Positions 35,581 to 44,798 of a stretch of 64,000 nt of DNA are shown in pieces. The DNA is taken from NCBI RefSeq assembly GCF_004217145.1, contig NZ_SHKR01000002.1, positions 62,001 through 126,000 on the forward strand, in the 5' to 3' direction. The translations under genes were made by a program, and so were the position numbers. The notes below the pieces were generated by a model that saw nothing but the letters and a program-made list of their open reading frames with translations, made no database searches and had not been told where the DNA came from. Numbering within the stretch: position 1 is the stretch's first letter; every line of letters begins with the position of its first letter. This DNA is from Kribbella rubisoli (GTDB taxonomy: Bacteria > Actinomycetota > Actinomycetes > Propionibacteriales > Kribbellaceae).

Positions 35581-37635
35581 ATGAGCTTGGACGGCTTCGA
35601 GGCCCCGCTGAAGGCCCGATTGCGGTTGTTCGTGATCGGAGTGCTGGTTTTCTCCTTGCTGTGCACGCTTTTCGGCCGTCTCTGGTACATGCAGGTGATG
35701 TCGAGCGCCGACTACACCCAGGCCGCGACCGCCCAGCACATCCGGCAGGTCCTGATCCCGGCCCCGCGCGGCACGATCGTCGACTCGCAGGGCCGGACGC
35801 TGGTCGGCAACCGGGTCTCGCTGATGATCACGGTCGACCGGTCCGTGCTCGCCAAACTCCCCGACAGCCAGCAGAACGTCGTCCTCTCTCGCCTGGCGAA
35901 GGTGCTCGGCCAGAAGCCCGCCGACCTCAAAGCCCGCACGATGCTGTGCGGCGAGCCAGGCGCGTCCAAACCACCTGCCTGCTGGAACGGCACGCCGTAC
36001 CAGCCGATCCCGGTGGCGAAGGACGTCAGCGAGCAGGTCGCGATCGACGTGATGGAGCGCCGCGAGGACTTCCCGGGGATCGCCGCCGACTCGCAGACGC
36101 TCCGCGCGTACCCCGAGCCGTACAAGGTGAACGCGGCGCACATCCTCGGGTACCTGTCGCCGATCACCACCGGAGAGCTCGAGGACATGGACAAGGCCGG
36201 GCAGGACTCGGTCCCGCACCGGTCCGACCTGGTCGGTCGCGCCGGCATCGAGCGTTCGTACGACAAGCTGCTGCGCGGCACGCCCGGCGAGAAGGACGTG
36301 ATCGTCGACGCGGTCGGGTACACCACCGGCATCAAGAAGCAGACCGCGCCGGTCCCGGGCGCGACGCTCGTGACCACCATCGATGCGCGGATCCAGGCGT
36401 CGGTCGAGGCCAACCTGAAGAGCGCGATCATGACCGCGCGCAAGCAGACCGACCCGGTCACCCACAAGAAGTACGTGGCCGACTCCGGTGCCGCGGTGGT
36501 CATGGACACCAAGACCGGCCGGGTCGTCGCGATGGCCAGCTACCCGACGTACGACCCGGGCGTGTGGGTCGGCGGCATCAGCCAGCGCGAGCTCGACGCT
36601 TTGTACTCGACGAAGTCGGGCACGCCGCTGGTCTCCCGCGCGCTGCAGGCCCAGCTGGCGCCGGGCTCGACGTTCAAGCCGATCACGACCTCGGCCGCGC
36701 TGAGCGCCGGATACAGCACGAAGACCCGGCTCGACTGCTCGTCGTACTTCGAGGTCGGCAACCGCCGGTTCAAGAACTACGAGTCGGCCTCCTACGGGAT
36801 GATCGGCTTCGACCGGGCGCTGGCCTTGTCCTGCGACACGTTCTTCTACCGGGTCGCGTATGCGCTCTGGCTGAAGGAGGGCGGCAACTCCAGCGACATC
36901 AGCACGTATGACCCGCTGGTCGAGATGGCGAAGAAGTTCGGCCTCGGTAAGCCGACCGGGATCGACCTGCCCGGCGAGGCGACCGGCCGGATCGCGGACC
37001 GCCAGTGGAAGAAGACGTACTACGACTCGATGAAGGACTACTACTGCAAGCTGTCGGCCAATCCGCCGGCCGGCACGTCAGCCTTCCTCAAGCAGTTCGC
37101 CCGCGAGTTCTGCGTCGACGGGTACAAGTACCGCGCCGGTGACGCGGTGAACTTCGCGATCGGCCAGGGCGACACCACCGTCACCCCACTGCAGCTCGCG
37201 ACCGTGTACTCCGCCCTGTCGAACGGCGGCACCCTCTTCGAGCCGCGCGTCGTCCAGTCGTGGGTCGGCGCGAACGGCAAGCCGCACGAGATCAAGCCGG
37301 CGGTGAAGGCGAAGCTCCCGGTCGCGAAGAACACCTTGAAGTACATCGACACCGCGCTGAAGCAGACCACGATCAGCGGCACGGCGGCCTGGAAGTTCCA
37401 GGGCTTCCCGCTCGACAAGATCCCGGTCCGCGCCAAGACCGGTACGGCCGAGGTCTACGGCAAGCAGACGACGTCCTGGCTGGCGTCGTACACCGATCGG
37501 TATGCCGTGGTGATGATGATCAGCCAGGCCGGAACCGGTTCGGGCGCCGGCGGTGACGCGGTCCGCAAGATCTACGAGACGCTGTACAACATCAAGCCGG
37601 CGCCGCCGCCCGGGCAAGAGAAGCCGAAGCAGTGA
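35581..37635 (+). CDS. mrdA: Penicillin-binding protein 2 (elongation transpeptidase)
   Basis: A 684-residue class B PBP. After one membrane helix (about 15-34) and the dimerisation domain comes the transpeptidase, with the active serine in STFK (363-366), the second motif SCD (417-419) and KTG (619-621). It cross-links peptidoglycan during elongation and works with RodA encoded next. A Cys-containing insert (about 123-135) and another near 489-511 could form disulfides outside the cell. Confidence 0.94.
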   Translation: MSLDGFEAPLKARLRLFVIGVLVFSLLCTLFGRLWYMQVMSSADYTQAATAQHIRQVLIPAPRGTIVDSQGRTLVGNRVSLMITVDRSVLAKLPDSQQNVVLSRLAKVLGQKPADLKARTMLCGEPGASKPPACWNGTPYQPIPVAKDVSEQVAIDVMERREDFPGIAADSQTLRAYPEPYKVNAAHILGYLSPITTGELEDMDKAGQDSVPHRSDLVGRAGIERSYDKLLRGTPGEKDVIVDAVGYTTGIKKQTAPVPGATLVTTIDARIQASVEANLKSAIMTARKQTDPVTHKKYVADSGAAVVMDTKTGRVVAMASYPTYDPGVWVGGISQRELDALYSTKSGTPLVSRALQAQLAPGSTFKPITTSAALSAGYSTKTRLDCSSYFEVGNRRFKNYESASYGMIGFDRALALSCDTFFYRVAYALWLKEGGNSSDISTYDPLVEMAKKFGLGKPTGIDLPGEATGRIADRQWKKTYYDSMKDYYCKLSANPPAGTSAFLKQFAREFCVDGYKYRAGDAVNFAIGQGDTTVTPLQLATVYSALSNGGTLFEPRVVQSWVGANGKPHEIKPAVKAKLPVAKNTLKYIDTALKQTTISGTAAWKFQGFPLDKIPVRAKTGTAEVYGKQTTSWLASYTDRYAVVMMISQAGTGSGAGGDAVRKIYETLYNIKPAPPPGQEKPKQ

Positions 37636-37645
37636 GGGCGCGCAG

Positions 37646-38812
37646 ATGGCAACCCTGACTCCGATCCGGATGCGATCGCGGATGGACCGGCGGTCGACCG
37701 TGTGGCAGGTGGACTGGGTCCTCGTGCTGGCCGTCGTCGCGCTGTCGTTCCTGGGCGCGATGCTGATCTGGTCCGCGACCCACAACCGGACCTCACTGAC
37801 CGACGGCAACCAGTACGCGTTCCTCGTCCGGCACGCGCTGAACTTCGCGATCGGCCTGATCCTCGCGATCGGCGCCGCCGTCACCGACCATCGCCGGGTC
37901 CGCATCCTCGCCCCGGTCCTGTACGCCGCCTCGATCGTCGGACTGATCCTGGTCCTCGTGCCCGGCGTCGGCTCGACGATCAACGGCTCACGGTCGTGGA
38001 TCCAGCTGCCGTTCATGTCGATCCAGCCGAGCGAGTTCGCCAAGCTCGCGGTGATCGTCGGGATGGCGCTGCTGATCGCGGAGAAGGGCGAGACCGACCG
38101 CAATGAGAACGCCCGGACCGTCGATGTCGCGCAGGCGGTAGCGGTCGCCGCGCTCCCGGTGATCCTGGTGATGCTGCAGCCCGACCTCGGCACGGTGATG
38201 GTGCTCGGCTCGATCGTGTTCGGGATCATCGCGGTCTCCGGCGTGCCTAAACGGTGGATGCTCGGTCTGCTCACCGCGGGCGTGCTTGTCGCGACGATCG
38301 CGATCAAGCTGCACATCCTGAAGCAGTACCAGATCTCCCGCTTCATCGCGTTCGCGCATCCGTCGTCGGATCCGCAAGGCATCGGGTACAACGTGAACCA
38401 GGCCCGGATCGCGATCGGGAACGGCGGCGTCTTCGGGCAGGGACTGTTCCACGGCGGCCAGACCCAGAACGCGTTCGTCCCCGAGCAACACACCGACTTC
38501 GTCTTCACGGTCGCGGGGGAGGAGCTCGGGCTGATCGGCGCCGGCGCGATCATCGTGCTGTTCGCGGTGATCTTGTTCCGCGGGCTGCGGATCGCGATCA
38601 ACGCGCGGGACGCGTTCGGCCGGCTGGTTGCGACCGGGATCGTCTGCTGGTTCGCGTTCCAGGCGTTCGAGAACATCGGCATGACGCTCGGCATCATGCC
38701 GGTCACCGGCCTCCCGCTGCCGTTCGTGTCGTACGGCGGTTCCTCGATGTTCGCCTGCCTGCTCGCCGTCGGCCTGCTGCAGAACATTCACCTGAGGTCC
38801 CACCGCTACTGA
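37646..38812 (+). CDS. rodA: RodA, SEDS-family peptidoglycan polymerase
   Basis: A 388-residue protein with about ten predicted membrane helices. SEDS motifs include GSRSWIQLPFMSIQPSEFAK, HTDFVFTVAGEELG and the C-terminal LPFVSYGGSSM. It polymerises lipid II into glycan strands together with PBP2. The ATG at 37646 follows GAGGG; reading further upstream would overlap the PBP2 end. Confidence 0.94.
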   Translation: MATLTPIRMRSRMDRRSTVWQVDWVLVLAVVALSFLGAMLIWSATHNRTSLTDGNQYAFLVRHALNFAIGLILAIGAAVTDHRRVRILAPVLYAASIVGLILVLVPGVGSTINGSRSWIQLPFMSIQPSEFAKLAVIVGMALLIAEKGETDRNENARTVDVAQAVAVAALPVILVMLQPDLGTVMVLGSIVFGIIAVSGVPKRWMLGLLTAGVLVATIAIKLHILKQYQISRFIAFAHPSSDPQGIGYNVNQARIAIGNGGVFGQGLFHGGQTQNAFVPEQHTDFVFTVAGEELGLIGAGAIIVLFAVILFRGLRIAINARDAFGRLVATGIVCWFAFQAFENIGMTLGIMPVTGLPLPFVSYGGSSMFACLLAVGLLQNIHLRSHRY

Positions 38813-38874
38813 CCGAGGAGCTGACACGTCAGGTACGCTCCCAGCGCGCTCCTCAGTCCAGTCCGAGAGGCACC

Positions 38875-39606
38875 ATGACCAGGTACGTGTCGTTCCCGCT
38901 CGCCCTCGCCGCCGCCCTCACGCTGTCCCTCACCGCCTGCGGCGGAGATGACGACAAGAAGGACGCCGGTACGGCGCTCACGCCCACCCCGAGCTCGACG
39001 CCCAGCGCGCCGTCGTCCACGTCGACCGTGCCGGTGACCCGGACGGCCGACGAGCTGACCAAGGCGCTGCTCGAGCTCAACGACCTGCCGAGCGGGTTCT
39101 CCCAGGAGAAGGACGAAGCCGACAACGGCTCGAAGCCGTTCTCGTCGTCGAGCAGCCGCTGCAAGACGCTGGTCAAATACCTGAACGCCACCAAGGCTCC
39201 CGGGTCGAAGGCGAGCGTGACCCGCACCTTCACCGGCGGCCAGGAAGGCCCGTACATCGACTACGGCCTCGACTCGATGGGCACCGCCGCCGAGGTCGAC
39301 GACCTGCGCGATTCGTACGCGAAGGCCGTCGACTCCTGCACCAAGGTGACGCTGAAGACCGAGGGCGCCGGCAACACCTCGATGAAGGTCGAGAAGATCA
39401 CCGCCCCGGCGTACGGCACGAAGCCGTTCGCGTTCCAGCTCACCGGCACCAGCGGGCCCAAGCGCGGCCTCGAGTACACCGCGGCCGTCACCGGCGTCGG
39501 CGACGTGATCATCTCCGTCGGCGTGCTCGCCGGCCAGGGCGGCGAACTCGAGCCGGCGACCGAGGCAGCCGTCACGAAGGCGCGGCAGGTCCTCAAGCCT
39601 GCGTGA
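38875..39606 (+). CDS. Lipoprotein of unknown function
   Basis: A 243-residue precursor with lipobox LTAC (Cys22) and a Thr/Ser/Pro linker (about 33-55). The mature domain holds paired Cys (SRCKTL and DSCTKV) and an alternating helix/strand pattern like the sensor-type domains of actinomycete lipoproteins. The family is not firmly recognised. It follows rodA by 62 bases but may have its own promoter. Confidence 0.75.
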   Translation: MTRYVSFPLALAAALTLSLTACGGDDDKKDAGTALTPTPSSTPSAPSSTSTVPVTRTADELTKALLELNDLPSGFSQEKDEADNGSKPFSSSSSRCKTLVKYLNATKAPGSKASVTRTFTGGQEGPYIDYGLDSMGTAAEVDDLRDSYAKAVDSCTKVTLKTEGAGNTSMKVEKITAPAYGTKPFAFQLTGTSGPKRGLEYTAAVTGVGDVIISVGVLAGQGGELEPATEAAVTKARQVLKPA

Positions 39607-39625
39607 CCGGAGTCACACCGGTCAC

Positions 39626-39653
39626 TGTCACGCCGGCGTCGTGTGCCGCCGTC
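39626..39653 (+). promoter_or_regulatory. ECF41-type promoter for the AhpD-like/sigma operon
   Basis: TGTCACG (39626-39632) and CGTC (39650-39653) are 17 bases apart. ECF41 sigma factors are known to use TGTCACA and CGTC and to direct expression of a neighbouring carboxymuconolactone-decarboxylase-type gene. The start would fall near 39660, before GGAAG (39664-39668) and the ATG at 39674. Confidence 0.6.
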
Positions 39654-39673
39654 GTGTTGGCATGGAAGAGCGG

Positions 39674-40105
39674 ATGAGTTTCAGGAAGGTCTCGCCGGCC
39701 GGCTTCCGGGCCGTGTACGGCGTGGAGAACTATGTGCAAGGCGTTCTGGACCACACGTTGCTGCACCTGATCAAGGTCAGGGCGTCGATGCTCAACGGCT
39801 GCGCGTACTGCCTCGACATGCACACGACGGACGCGTTGAAGGAGGGCGAGAGCAGCCAGCGCCTGTTCGGGCTGGCGGCCTGGCGCGAGTCCTCGTTCTA
39901 CGACGAGCGGGAGCGTGCCGCGTTGGCCCTGACCGATGCGGTCACAGTGCTCGAGCGTCACGGCGTACCGGATGACGTCTGGGACGCGGTGGTCGAGCAC
40001 TTCGGTCAGGAGGGGGCTGCGAACGTGCTCCTCGCGATTGGCACCATCAACCTGTGGACCCGTCTGAACGTCGCGACCCGGAGACAGCCGGAACTGGCCG
40101 GTTGA
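39674..40105 (+). CDS. Carboxymuconolactone decarboxylase / AhpD-like protein
   Basis: A 143-residue protein with the redox CxxC motif NGCAYCLDMHT, typical of AhpD-like peroxidase partners. The ATG at 39674 has a GGAAG site; an ATG at 39662 lacks one. Such genes are common partners of ECF41 sigma factors, one of which overlaps its end. The physiological substrate is unknown. Confidence 0.88.
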   Translation: MSFRKVSPAGFRAVYGVENYVQGVLDHTLLHLIKVRASMLNGCAYCLDMHTTDALKEGESSQRLFGLAAWRESSFYDERERAALALTDAVTVLERHGVPDDVWDAVVEHFGQEGAANVLLAIGTINLWTRLNVATRRQPELAG

Positions 40106-40941
40106 TCCTGCAGGAGTTCGAGTCTGCGCGCGGCATGCTCGCCGGCCTCGCGTACCGGCTGCTGGGCAGCTGGCACGACGCCGAGGACGTGCTGCAGGAC
40201 GCGTACGTCCGCTGGTCCGCCGCCGACCGCACCGATGTGGCCGAGCCGCGTCGCTACCTGACCCGGGTGGTGACGCGGCTGTCCGTCGACGTACTCCGCA
40301 CCAGGCAGGCGCGCCGCGAGAGCTACGCCGGCGAGTGGCTGCCAGAGCCGGTCTCCGCGGATGCGCTGGAGCTCGAGGACCTCTCGATGGCGCTCCTGCA
40401 CCTGATGGAGCGACTCACTCCGCCGCAGCGCGCTGTCTACGTACTGCGCACCGCCTTCACCCTCCCGTACGACGACATCGCCGAGATCCTCGACCGTACG
40501 CCGGAACACTGCCGCCAACTCCACCGCCGCGCAGTCCAAGGGCTCGACCTGGATCGAGCGCGGTTCGAACCGACGATCGAGGAGCAGCAGCGGCTCCTGC
40601 TCGACTTCGTCGCGGCTGCCCGCGACGGCGACCTCGTCCGGCTGGAGGCGATGCTGAAGGATTCCGTCACTTCGTGGACTGACGGCGGCGGCGTACGCCG
40701 CGCGGCACGCAAGCCGGTAGTCGGGCGCGCGAAGGTGGCCCAGTTCTTCACCCACATCTACGGTCGCCCCGCGCTGAGCGTCGTACCGCTCGACCTGGTC
40801 ACCGGTCCGGCCCTGGACGTTCAGATCGACGGCAGACGCCACGTCCTGGTGCTGGACGTCGATGCTGGCCAGATCGCAGGCATCCGGGTCGTCGCCAGTC
40901 CGGCCAAGTTGTCTGCCCTGGACGATCAGCGGCGTTCGTAG
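40102..40941 (+). CDS. ECF41/SigJ-type sigma factor with SnoaL-like C-terminal domain
   Basis: A 279-residue sigma factor. Region 2 (GLAYRLLGSWHDAEDVLQDAY) and region 4 (LPYDDIAEILDRTPEHCRQLHRRA) are followed by a SnoaL-like extension. This carries SWTDGGG, close to the DGGGK motif, and a final SPAKL in place of the NPDKL motif; both control activity in ECF41 proteins, which lack a separate anti-sigma. The start is uncertain: TTG at 40102 gives a TTGA overlap with the previous stop, while GTG at 40054 would lie inside the AhpD-like gene. Confidence 0.85.
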   Translation: MILQEFESARGMLAGLAYRLLGSWHDAEDVLQDAYVRWSAADRTDVAEPRRYLTRVVTRLSVDVLRTRQARRESYAGEWLPEPVSADALELEDLSMALLHLMERLTPPQRAVYVLRTAFTLPYDDIAEILDRTPEHCRQLHRRAVQGLDLDRARFEPTIEEQQRLLLDFVAAARDGDLVRLEAMLKDSVTSWTDGGGVRRAARKPVVGRAKVAQFFTHIYGRPALSVVPLDLVTGPALDVQIDGRRHVLVLDVDAGQIAGIRVVASPAKLSALDDQRRS

Positions 40942-40942
40942 A

Positions 40943-41392
40943 TCAGAGCGGCATGATCGTCGTGCGGCGGTGGTGTTCGAAGACGACCGAGCTGCGGATG
41001 TCGGCGATCTCCTGGCGTTTGGCCAGGGCGAGGACAAGGTCGCGCAAGGCCTGGGTGTCCTTGACGGCGACGTGGGCGAGGAAGTCCGAGGCGCCCGAGA
41101 CCATGAACATGTCCAGGGTCTGCGGGAGCTGCATCACGTAGTCCTGGAACGCGGTCGCGACCGCCATCGCCTGCGGCCGGAGCTTGATCGAGATGATCGC
41201 CTGGGTGGACCGGTCGATCGCCTGCAGATCCACCTCCGCCCGGTACCCGCGGATCACCCCGCGGTCGCGCAGCCCGCGGATCCGCTCGAGACACGTCGAC
41301 GGCGCGATCCCGAGCTCCGCGGCCATGTCCCGGTTGGTCCGCCGGGCGTCGTTCTGCAGCATCCGCAGCAGCGCCGTATCAAGTTCGTCCAT
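40943..41392 (-). CDS. Lrp/AsnC-family transcriptional regulator
   Basis: A 149-residue protein: an N-terminal helix-turn-helix (LDTALLRMLQNDARRTNRDMAAELGIAPSTCLERI) and a C-terminal RAM ligand-binding domain. The ATG at 41392 is the natural start. It is divergent from the DUF2000 gene and probably binds the palindromes between them in response to an amino acid. One base separates its stop from the sigma-factor stop. Confidence 0.88.
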   Translation of the reverse strand: MDELDTALLRMLQNDARRTNRDMAAELGIAPSTCLERIRGLRDRGVIRGYRAEVDLQAIDRSTQAIISIKLRPQAMAVATAFQDYVMQLPQTLDMFMVSGASDFLAHVAVKDTQALRDLVLALAKRQEIADIRSSVVFEHHRRTTIMPL

Positions 41393-41405
41393 GACACGAA
41401 GTTTT

Positions 41406-41429
41406 GCAGATCTGCCGAACGATGTTCGG
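41406..41429. promoter_or_regulatory. Adjacent palindromes in the Lrp-DUF2000 divergent region
   Basis: GCAGATCTGC (41406-41415) is a perfect 10-bp palindrome. It abuts CCGAAC-GAT-GTTCGG (41415-41429), with 6-bp arms. They lie 14-37 bases before the lrp-type start and are likely sites for that regulator. Confidence 0.5.
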
Positions 41430-41471
41430 ATCACGGAGTACGGCGCCGTGCGTCCGGCTAGCTTTGCCACC

Positions 41472-41882
41472 GTGCTGACGAACAAGATGGTCGTGGTCAT
41501 CGCCGCCGAGACGCCGATCGGCGTGGCCCTCAACACGGCTGCCCTGCTCGGCGTAGGCCTCGGCCACCACCACGACAGCGTGGTCGGCCCCGACACCGTC
41601 GACGCCTCCGGCGAAGTCCACACGGGCATGTGCGCCTACCCGATCCCGGTACTGCGAGGCACGGTCGAGCAGCTCCACGACCTTCGCAGCCAGGCCGCGG
41701 CCCGACCGGACGTCACCGTCCACGACATGCACGAGGCCGCCCAAAAGGCCCGCACCTACGACCAGATGTCCGAGACCCTGGCCGGCACCAAACCCGAGGA
41801 CATCACCTACCTGGGTCTGGCCCTCTACGGCCCGCGCGCAGCCGTGGACTCGCTCACCGGAGCTCTGGGTCTCTACCGCTAG
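41472..41882 (+). CDS. DUF2000 family protein
   Basis: A 136-residue protein with the family pattern KMVVVIAAETPIGVALNTAALLGVGLG and a C-terminal LGLALYGPR segment. The biochemical role is unknown. Start GTG at 41472, or ATG at 41487. Its place next to an Lrp-type regulator suggests control by a metabolite. Confidence 0.75.
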   Translation: MLTNKMVVVIAAETPIGVALNTAALLGVGLGHHHDSVVGPDTVDASGEVHTGMCAYPIPVLRGTVEQLHDLRSQAAARPDVTVHDMHEAAQKARTYDQMSETLAGTKPEDITYLGLALYGPRAAVDSLTGALGLYR

Positions 41883-41907
41883 CCTGCCGACTTCGTAGGG
41901 TGGCTGC

Positions 41908-42654
41908 ATGCGACTCAACTACGTGGAGACCGGTCCGGCTGACGCGCCCGTGGTGCTGCTCGGCTCGTCCCTGGGCGCGAATCAGACGATGTGGGCGCCA
42001 CAGGTGGACGTGCTCGCCAAGCGGTTCCGGGTGATCGCGTTCGATCATCGCGGCCACGGCGAGTCCGAGGTCCCCGAAGGCCCGTACACGATCGACGACC
42101 TCGGCGGCGATGTCGTGGAGTTGCTCGACACCCTCGAGATCGAGCAGGCGTCGTACGTCGGAATCTCGCTCGGCGGCTCTGTCGGCCTGTGGCTGGCGCA
42201 GCACGCGCCCGAGCGACTCCACCGCCTGGTGGCGATCTGCCCGCCGTCCAACACCGCGGCCAACCCCGAGGTGTGGACCGACCGCGCCGCGCAGGTCCGC
42301 GCCGAAGGCACCCAGTCGATCACCGACGCGACCCTCGGCCGCTGGTTCCTCCCCGACTTCAAGGAAGACCTCGAGCCCGTCCGGCAGATGCTCCTCGACT
42401 GCTCCGACGAGGGTTACGCCGCCTGCTGCGAGGCGGTCAGCGCGCTGAACCTCCTCCCCGGCCTCAAGGACATCACCGCCCCGGTCCTCCTCATCACCAC
42501 CGACTCGGACCAATCCGTCCCGCCGGAAACCGTCGTACCCCTCGCCTCCGAGATCCCCGGCGCCCACCTCGAAATCATCGAGAACGCCGCCCACCTGGTC
42601 ACCTACTCCCACTCCGACACCATCAACCCCCTGCTCCTCGCCCACCTCGCCTGA
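41908..42654 (+). CDS. Alpha/beta hydrolase, 3-oxoadipate enol-lactonase-like
   Basis: A 248-residue alpha/beta hydrolase. The nucleophile Ser sits in GISLGG (about residue 86), the acid in TDSDQSVPP and the His in NAAHLV. Spacing and sequence resemble PcaD-type enol-lactonases of the beta-ketoadipate pathway, but no other pca gene is near, so the substrate is open. Confidence 0.82.
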   Translation: MRLNYVETGPADAPVVLLGSSLGANQTMWAPQVDVLAKRFRVIAFDHRGHGESEVPEGPYTIDDLGGDVVELLDTLEIEQASYVGISLGGSVGLWLAQHAPERLHRLVAICPPSNTAANPEVWTDRAAQVRAEGTQSITDATLGRWFLPDFKEDLEPVRQMLLDCSDEGYAACCEAVSALNLLPGLKDITAPVLLITTDSDQSVPPETVVPLASEIPGAHLEIIENAAHLVTYSHSDTINPLLLAHLA

Positions 42655-42726
42655 GTGCGCGATTCCGGCGTACGGGAGGCTCGGCGTTAGGCTGGTAGGC
42701 GCTCTGATCGCTGACTGGAAGTGTTT

Positions 42727-44658
42727 ATGACTGTCGAATCGCTGTTCCCGCGCCTGGAGGCGCTGCTGCCGAGCGTGCAGAAGCCGATCCAGTACGTCGG
42801 AGGTGAGCTGAACTCGGTCAGCAAAGAGTGGGATACGGTCAGCGTGCGGTGGGCGCTGATGTATCCGGACGCGTACGAGGTGGGCCTGCCCAACCAGGGC
42901 GTGCAGATCCTGTACGAGGTGCTGAACGAGCGCGACCACATCCTGGCCGAGCGGACGTACTCCGTCTGGCCGGATATGGAGCAGATCATGCGGGACAACG
43001 CGATCCCGCAGTTCACGCTGGACTCGCACCGTCCCGTCAAGGCGTTCGACGTGTTCGGGCTGTCGTTCTCGACCGAGCTCGGGTACACGAACATGCTCAC
43101 CGCGCTCGATCTCGCGGGCATCCCGTTGCACGCGGTCGACCGGACCGACGAGGACCCGATCGTGCTCGCCGGCGGGCATGCCGCGTTCAACCCGGAGCCG
43201 ATCGCGGACTTCATCGACGCCGCGGTGCTCGGTGACGGCGAGGAGATCGTGCTCGCGATCTCCGAGGTGATCCGGGAGTGGAAGGACGAGGGCCGTCCGG
43301 GCGGTCGGGACGAGGTCTTGCTGCGGCTGGCGAAGTCGGGCGGCGTCTACATCCCGAAGTTCTTCACGGTCGAGTACCTCGCCGACGGCCGGATCCAGCG
43401 CGTCACCCCGAACCGCCAAGGCGTTCCGTTCCGGACGGCGAAGCACACGGTCATGGACCTCGACGCCTGGCCCTACCCGAAGAAGCCGCTGGTCCCGCTG
43501 GCCGAGACCGTGCACGAACGCTTCTCGGTGGAGATCTTCCGCGGCTGCACCCGCGGCTGCCGGTTCTGCCAGGCGGGCATGATCACCCGCCCGGTGCGTG
43601 AGCGCAGCATCACGACGATCGGCGACATGGTCGACAACGGCCTGAAGCAGACCGGGTTCGAAGAGGTCGGTCTGCTGAGCCTCTCGAGCGCCGACCACAG
43701 CGAGATCGCGGACGTCGCGAAGGGCCTCGGCGACCGGTACGAGGGCAGCAACGTCTCGCTGTCGTTGCCTTCGACAAGGGTCGACGCGTTCAACATCACG
43801 CTGGCCAACGAGTTCTCCCGCAACGGCCGGCGCAGCGGTCTGACGTTCGCGCCCGAGGGCGGGTCGGACCGGATGCGCAAGGTGATCAACAAGATGGTCA
43901 CCGAGGAGGACCTGATCCGCACGGTTGCGGCGGCGTACAGCCACGGCTGGCGGCAGGTGAAGCTGTACTTCATGGTGGGCCTGCCGACCGAGACCGATGA
44001 GGACGTGCTGGCGATCGCCACCCTCGCGAAGCGGGTGATCGAGACCGGTCGCGAGGTGTCCGGCCGGCGCGACATCCGGTGCACGGTGTCGATCGGCGGA
44101 TTCGTGCCGAAGCCGCACACCCCGTTCCAGTGGGCGTCGCAGCTCGGCGCCGAGGAGACCGACGCGCGGCTGTCCAAGCTCGCCGCGGCGATCCGGTCCG
44201 AGAAGGGGTACGCGAAGGCGATCGGTTTCCGCTACCACGACGGCAAGCCCGGCATCATCGAAGGTCTGCTGTCCCGTGGCGATCGCCGCGTCGGCCGCGT
44301 GATCGAGGCGGTCTGGCGCGACGGCGGCCGGTTCGACGGCTGGAGCGAGCACTTCTCCTACGACCGCTGGCTCGCGGCGACCGAGAAGGCGCTCGCCGAC
44401 GAGCCGGTCGACCTCGCCTGGTACACGACGCGGGAGCGCGAGTACGCCGAAGTACTGCCGTGGGACCACCTGGACTCGGGCCTGGACCGGGACTGGTTGT
44501 GGGAGGACTGGCAGGACTCGCTCGAGGAGGACGGCGCGATCGAGGTCGAGGACTGCCGCTGGACCCCGTGCTTCGACTGCGGCGTCTGTCCTCAGATGGG
44601 CACCGAGATCCAGACCGGCCCGACAGGCAAGAAACTCCTGCCGCTGTCTGTCGTCTGA
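42727..44658 (+). CDS. TIGR03960-type B12-binding-domain radical SAM protein
   Basis: A 643-residue protein. An N-terminal cobalamin-binding-like domain (about 40-200) precedes the radical SAM core with CTRGCRFC (the CxxxCxxC cluster motif, about 275-282). The C-terminal part has a Cys-rich segment, CRWTPCFDCGVC. Family members normally sit next to a DUF2344 protein and rne; here the partner is 12.3 kb away at 56922. The function is not established; a role in tRNA or protein modification is a guess. The ATG at 42727 has a GGAAG site; a GTG at 42721 overlaps it. Confidence 0.9.
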   Translation: MTVESLFPRLEALLPSVQKPIQYVGGELNSVSKEWDTVSVRWALMYPDAYEVGLPNQGVQILYEVLNERDHILAERTYSVWPDMEQIMRDNAIPQFTLDSHRPVKAFDVFGLSFSTELGYTNMLTALDLAGIPLHAVDRTDEDPIVLAGGHAAFNPEPIADFIDAAVLGDGEEIVLAISEVIREWKDEGRPGGRDEVLLRLAKSGGVYIPKFFTVEYLADGRIQRVTPNRQGVPFRTAKHTVMDLDAWPYPKKPLVPLAETVHERFSVEIFRGCTRGCRFCQAGMITRPVRERSITTIGDMVDNGLKQTGFEEVGLLSLSSADHSEIADVAKGLGDRYEGSNVSLSLPSTRVDAFNITLANEFSRNGRRSGLTFAPEGGSDRMRKVINKMVTEEDLIRTVAAAYSHGWRQVKLYFMVGLPTETDEDVLAIATLAKRVIETGREVSGRRDIRCTVSIGGFVPKPHTPFQWASQLGAEETDARLSKLAAAIRSEKGYAKAIGFRYHDGKPGIIEGLLSRGDRRVGRVIEAVWRDGGRFDGWSEHFSYDRWLAATEKALADEPVDLAWYTTREREYAEVLPWDHLDSGLDRDWLWEDWQDSLEEDGAIEVEDCRWTPCFDCGVCPQMGTEIQTGPTGKKLLPLSVV

Positions 44659-44674
44659 CCCCTCCCGTTCGGCC

Positions 44675-44766
44675 GTTTGAGGGGTCAACCCCTGAGGTTG
44701 CCGGTTGGCGCCGCGCATACCGGTAGGCGAACCGGCCGTCTGAGGGGTTGACCCCTCAGACGGCCG
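44675..44766. repeat. Dispersed 87-bp palindromic element, copy A
   Basis: Positions 44675-44710 and 44726-44761 are imperfect inverted arms of 36 nt around a 15-nt loop. The two arms carry AGGGGTCAACCCCT and its complement AGGGGTTGACCCCT. The right arm extends into a 34-bp palindrome (44733-44766) symmetric except at its central two bases. Copy B at 62211-62297 has the same length and layout. It lies between convergent genes and could end transcription from both sides. Confidence 0.85.
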
Positions 44767-44798
44767 TGGTCGAGCCGGAGTAGTGCGCCGTGGTCAGA

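Noticed and set aside
41854..44718. Very long minus-strand open frame (954 codons) opposite the radical SAM gene
   Set aside because: Its sequence is Arg/Asp/Val/Leu-rich without motifs, as expected for the antisense of a high-GC gene; the plus strand encodes clear conserved proteins.
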